Source: Natranaeroarchaeum sp042663585 | Lineage (GTDB): Archaea > Halobacteriota > Halobacteria > Halobacteriales > Natronoarchaeaceae | Reading direction: 5' to 3' | Assembly: GCF_042663585.1 (NCBI RefSeq) | Contig: NZ_JBHTAN010000006.1 | Span: 1,798,001 to 1,862,000, forward strand | Length of the DNA stretch: 64,000 nucleotides | Shown: piece by piece, positions 60,884 to 64,000 of the stretch | How the letters are laid out: every line of letters starts with the position of its first letter | Numbering within the stretch: position 1 is the first letter of the stretch | Program-made: the position numbers and the translations under genes | Notes under the pieces: generated by a model | Told to the model about the DNA's origin: nothing | What the model saw: the letters and a program-made list of their open reading frames with translations, nothing else | Database searches by the model: none

Positions 60884-60893
60884 GCGACCGCAC

Positions 60894-61463
60894 TCATTCT
60901 ACGGAGCGGATCAGATCCAGCAGTTCGTCGCGCCACTTCGCTGGCGTAGCCTCGACCCCGTCCAGATCGGCAGTCCGTGGGTGTGCACCGCCGGCGATCC
61001 GAAAGCCGTCACCGAGCCAGATGGCAAGCCAGCCCTCGACGCCGACCGAGTCGCTCTTGCCGTCATACCGACCCCGATAGCCCAGTAGCGTGGCACGGTC
61101 GCCGCTCTCGACGCGCATGCGCTGGCGGGTCGTCCGGTCGACATCCTCGATGCCGCGCTCGGCCAGGTCGGCGGCGAACGCCCGTTTCGCTTCTGCGATC
61201 ACCGTCGGCCGGACCATCTGTCCCAACCCCGGTCCGAGCGACGGTGAGAACGAGAGTCGTGTCGCGAAGAAAAAGCGGACTGTCGCGTCGCCGAACGCGT
61301 CGCGCAGTCGTTCGCGCAGATCTGCATCCTCGTAGACGAGCGTTCGCCCGGTGACGGTCAGCGTCGGCATGCGGAACCGGGTCTCGACGGTGTCTTCGAT
61401 CTGTTCCCACCCGTCGTCTTCGAGTCGGTCGGCCGGGACCGTGGGCGGCGGCGGATCTGCCAT
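60894..61463 (-). CDS. Conserved haloarchaeal protein, 189 aa
   Basis: A soluble protein with alternating strands and helices (VETRFRMPTLTVTGRTLVYE, VRPTVIAEAKRAFAADLAE) and no motif I can name. It converges with trmI. Presence of many Arg residues near the C-terminal half is less typical of acidic haloarchaeal proteins. Function unknown. Confidence 0.7.
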   Translation of the reverse strand: MADPPPPTVPADRLEDDGWEQIEDTVETRFRMPTLTVTGRTLVYEDADLRERLRDAFGDATVRFFFATRLSFSPSLGPGLGQMVRPTVIAEAKRAFAADLAERGIEDVDRTTRQRMRVESGDRATLLGYRGRYDGKSDSVGVEGWLAIWLGDGFRIAGGAHPRTADLDGVEATPAKWRDELLDLIRSVE

Positions 61464-61544
61464 CGAGTGTAGTTTTCTCCCTACCTACTTGAGGATTGGC
61501 GCGGCTATGATCGCCGTCGCAGGAGGCGTCGAGAAGTCGATGCG

Positions 61545-61856
61545 TTAGTGGTCGTCTTCGCGCCACTTGTGCTCGCACTCGGTACAGACGAAAAAGCGCG
61601 TCTCGGACTCGTCGGCCGCCCGGATCTGCTGCATATACCAGTGCGCACGGTCGTTCTCACAGTTCGGACACCGGGCGTCCGTCGTCGGCAGACCGCTCTC
61701 GCCCTCGCCCGTTTCGATCACTTCGCTGACCTCCTGATCGGTGGTGACGACGTAGTTCGCATCGGGGTTCTTCGGCTGTTTGTTCCCGCAACTATCACAG
61801 ATCCACAACTCCTCGTCGGCTTTCATCATCGAACCGCACTCGTCGCAGAACTCCAT
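61545..61856 (-). CDS. tfs: Transcription factor S (TFS/TFIIS-like)
   Basis: A 103-aa cleavage-stimulating factor for RNA polymerase. The N-terminal zinc ribbon is CDECG...CDSCG, the C-terminal one is CPNCENDRAHWYMQQIRAAD with the acidic DE pair of RAADESETRFFVC that points into the polymerase active site, then CTECEHKW. Full-length, intact zinc sites. Confidence 0.94.
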   Translation of the reverse strand: MEFCDECGSMMKADEELWICDSCGNKQPKNPDANYVVTTDQEVSEVIETGEGESGLPTTDARCPNCENDRAHWYMQQIRAADESETRFFVCTECEHKWREDDH

Positions 61857-62000
61857 TGGTACACAGGACTACACCAGTGACGAGTGATAAGCCCGGCGTT
61901 TGGCCGGTTCCAGCGACGGAGACCTGTCGTCGCTCTTGTGTTCTGATAGCAAACGACAACCCTCCGACACCCCTTTACTTATTCACTCCTGAGCGTAATT

Positions 62001-63311
62001 ATGGATAGACTTCGGACAGTAGCATCCGTCTTTATCGTTCTCGTTCTCCTCGTTGGGGGGTTAGGTCTGGCCACGGCCGTCCCCGACGCGCGCCTGATCG
62101 TCGACGACGCCACGGTGACGCCGGAGACCCCCGATCCCGGCGAGACGACGACCGTCGACCTGAGCGTCTCTAACTCCGCCGGAAGCGGGGAGCCCGTAAC
62201 CATCGACAGCGTCACTCTCAGCGACGAGGAACGGGTGTACGCGACCGCTGAAAACGTGAGCGCCCTCTCGCCCGGCGATAGCGTCACAGTGCCGCTATCG
62301 ACCGCGTTCGATGAGGCCGGCGTCCACGAACTGACGGCCACGGTGAACGGCTCCTATGCCGACACCGACGACGACGGTGAGCAGATCACCGAAACGGTAA
62401 CGATCACCTACCCGGTGACCGTCGTGGTCGGCGGCGTCGACGCCGATGGCATCAAGGACGACGTGCAGGTCGACGCGCAGGCAGTCGACGCGAGCAGCAT
62501 CGAGGACGACGAGGAAGAGCCCGCAGCAGGGGTCGACCTGAACGTCGGCGACCTCGGCGGCGCGCTCGGCGGGGCGAACATTCAGCAACCGGACGACGGA
62601 GAGGAGGAAGAGGATTCGGCCGACAGGGTCGGTGACCGGCTGTTACGGATCGAAGTGACGAACTTCGGGACCGCGACTGCCCGCTCGGTCGTCGTCGAAC
62701 CGGCGGCGAACGAGAGCGACCTGCCGCGACTCCCGGTCGCGGATCTCGAACCGGGCCAGCAGGAGATAGTCTACGTCGACCTCGCTCGGATCGAGAAGGC
62801 AAGCACCGTGGACGTGACCGCGCGGTACACGCTGGGAACGGAGCGTCTCACGAGTGCAACGGCCTACGAGTACGCGCCAGAGCAGGTTCCGTCCGCGGCG
62901 CTCCAGTTCACTGATCTCGATCTAGTCACCGACGGTGACGTCGTCAAAATATCTGGCAACGTCGCGAACGTCGGGACGGCAGGAGCCAGCGGCGCTGTCG
63001 TCGCGGTCGAAGAGAGCGAGGGGGTCGACCCGATCTACCCCCAGCGTAGCTACTTCGTCGGTGCCGTCCCCGAGAGCGATTTCGTCGGATTCGATCTGAC
63101 CGCAAGCGTCGACGCGAACGCGACCGATAGCGTCCCCATCACGGTGACGTATCTGGATGACGGCGTCGAACAGGAGCGAACTGTCGAGCTAGATTACGTG
63201 CCGCGCGAGCAGGCGTCCGGCGAGGACGGACGGACTCTCTGGCCGTTCGCTCTCGCAGGTAGTGCTGCCCTCCTGGTGTTCGGCGGCGGCGCACTCGTCT
63301 GGAGGCAGTAG
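62001..63311 (+). CDS. CARDB-like membrane-anchored protein of an ABC exporter locus
   Basis: A 436-aa protein with signal sequence (VASVFIVLVLLVGGLGLATA), two or more beta-sandwich CARDB-like domains (VDLSVSNSAGSGEPVTI, EVTNFGTATARSVVVE, SGNVANVGTAGASGAVVAVE) and a C-terminal anchor LWPFALAGSAALLVFGGGAL. Such proteins commonly precede MacB-like ABC genes in haloarchaea, and here the ATPase gene starts 2 bp after the stop codon. Confidence 0.85.
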   Translation: MDRLRTVASVFIVLVLLVGGLGLATAVPDARLIVDDATVTPETPDPGETTTVDLSVSNSAGSGEPVTIDSVTLSDEERVYATAENVSALSPGDSVTVPLSTAFDEAGVHELTATVNGSYADTDDDGEQITETVTITYPVTVVVGGVDADGIKDDVQVDAQAVDASSIEDDEEEPAAGVDLNVGDLGGALGGANIQQPDDGEEEEDSADRVGDRLLRIEVTNFGTATARSVVVEPAANESDLPRLPVADLEPGQQEIVYVDLARIEKASTVDVTARYTLGTERLTSATAYEYAPEQVPSAALQFTDLDLVTDGDVVKISGNVANVGTAGASGAVVAVEESEGVDPIYPQRSYFVGAVPESDFVGFDLTASVDANATDSVPITVTYLDDGVEQERTVELDYVPREQASGEDGRTLWPFALAGSAALLVFGGGALVWRQ

Positions 63312-63312
63312 A

Positions 63313-64000
63313 ATGGACGCAACTGAGGCCCCACAGTCCGCGACTACGGATCCCGAAAGCGTGCCGGCGCTGGCGCTCGACGCGGTGACGAAACGCTACG
63401 AGAGCGGCGCAGAGACGGTCATCGCTCTCGACGACGTAGACCTGCAAGTCGAACGCGGCGAGTTCGTCACCATCATGGGCCCCAGCGGTAGCGGGAAGTC
63501 GACCATGCTCAACGTGCTCGGCTTGCTTGACGAACCCACGACCGGCACAGTCAAAATCGACGGGCAACTGACCGGGGACCTCGCGGACGACCGGCGGACG
63601 ACGATGCGAAAGGAACTGCTCGGCTTCGTGTTTCAGGATTTCTATCTCCTGCCGACGCTGTCGGCGGTCGAGAACGTCACGCTTCCGACCATCTTCGGCG
63701 ACGGGCCGCCCCGCCGCGAGCGAGCGATCGACCTCCTCGAACGCGTCGGACTGGCTGACCGACTCGATCATACGCCGACGGAGCTAAGCGGCGGCCAGCA
63801 ACAGCGGGTCGCAATCGCCCGCGCCCTGATCAACGAGCCACGGATCCTGCTGGCCGACGAGCCAACGGGCAACCTCGACGTGGACACCAGTCGGCAGGTG
63901 CTCGACGAACTCTCGGCGATCACGAACGACGGCGTCAGCGTGATCGCGGTGACACACGACGAACTCGTCACAGACTACACCGACCGAACCGTCGAGTTGT
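63313..64000 (+). CDS. ABC transporter ATP-binding protein, MacB/LolD type (cut by window end)
   Basis: At least 229 residues of an ABC ATPase. Walker A is MGPSGSGKS, the Q-loop is VFQDFYLL, the signature is ELSGGQQQRVA and Walker B is LLADEPTGN, with the switch histidine in VTHDE. LolD/MacB-type ATPases drive membrane proteins that move substrates out of the membrane or energise periplasmic complexes. The 3' end continues outside the window. Confidence 0.93.
   Translation, partial: MDATEAPQSATTDPESVPALALDAVTKRYESGAETVIALDDVDLQVERGEFVTIMGPSGSGKSTMLNVLGLLDEPTTGTVKIDGQLTGDLADDRRTTMRKELLGFVFQDFYLLPTLSAVENVTLPTIFGDGPPRRERAIDLLERVGLADRLDHTPTELSGGQQQRVAIARALINEPRILLADEPTGNLDVDTSRQVLDELSAITNDGVSVIAVTHDELVTDYTDRTVEL

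Overview
The window is a piece of a haloarchaeal (class Halobacteria) genome. Coding DNA is GC-rich with GC-rich third codon positions, and the proteins are very acidic. Twin-arginine lipoprotein signals are common, promoters are TATA boxes about 25 to 30 bp before the start codon, and same-strand genes often overlap by 4 nt. Marker genes include cdrL-cdrS-ftsZ2, ncsA, transcription factor S, alpha-NAC, a halobacterial transducer and a HalOD1 protein. I cannot name the genus safely.

Layout. Bases 1-9190 are chromosome: a BMP-type (nucleoside/simple sugar) ABC importer of four genes, two Gfo/Idh/MocA dehydrogenases, a HAD phosphatase and an APH-fold kinase-like gene. Bases 9366-34641 are an integrated element of about 25.3 kb, bounded by a 14-bp direct repeat whose right copy is the 3' end of a tRNA-Tyr gene (34629-34702). 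Its left end carries a tyrosine integrase with three small overlapping genes, resembling the pleolipovirus SNJ2 recombination cassette. Its middle (18483-23446) is a complete pleolipovirus-type virion block: VP3-like membrane protein, VP4-like spike with Tat signal and C-terminal anchor, ORF6- and ORF7-like proteins and VP8-like ATPase. Its right end carries a large candidate replication protein in a four-gene operon that runs away from the tRNA.

Accessory genes lie between these viral parts and are often AT-rich. They are two winged-helix regulators, three type IV pilin-like genes, a degenerate LAGLIDADG-like protein, a small repeat-bounded cassette array beside a second integrase, a proteasome-fold hydrolase next to a zinc-ribbon/membrane pair, a separate I9-type inhibitor with a subtilisin-family protease and an ATP-grasp-like protein, and an McrBC restriction system bracketed by integrase debris. 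The element therefore looks like a betapleolipovirus-type provirus loaded with defence-like or conflict-type cargo. The inhibitor/protease/ATP-grasp trio and the cassette array are the least familiar parts.

Bases 34703-64000 are chromosome again. They hold the cell-division locus cdrL-cdrS-ftsZ2 with repeated GTAAGAC operator half-sites, ncsA, a hydrolase, a chemotaxis transducer paired with a binding lipoprotein, a MinD-like protein with a degenerate P-loop and a 14-residue repeat, a methyltransferase, and a complete electron-bifurcating Fix/Etf set (ferredoxin, EtfB, EtfA, FixC). Further right are a bactofilin-like protein, small zinc proteins, a glutamate-cysteine ligase, an aldo/keto reductase, alpha-NAC with TrmI, TFS, and at the right edge a CARDB-like membrane protein followed by an ABC ATPase cut by the window end.
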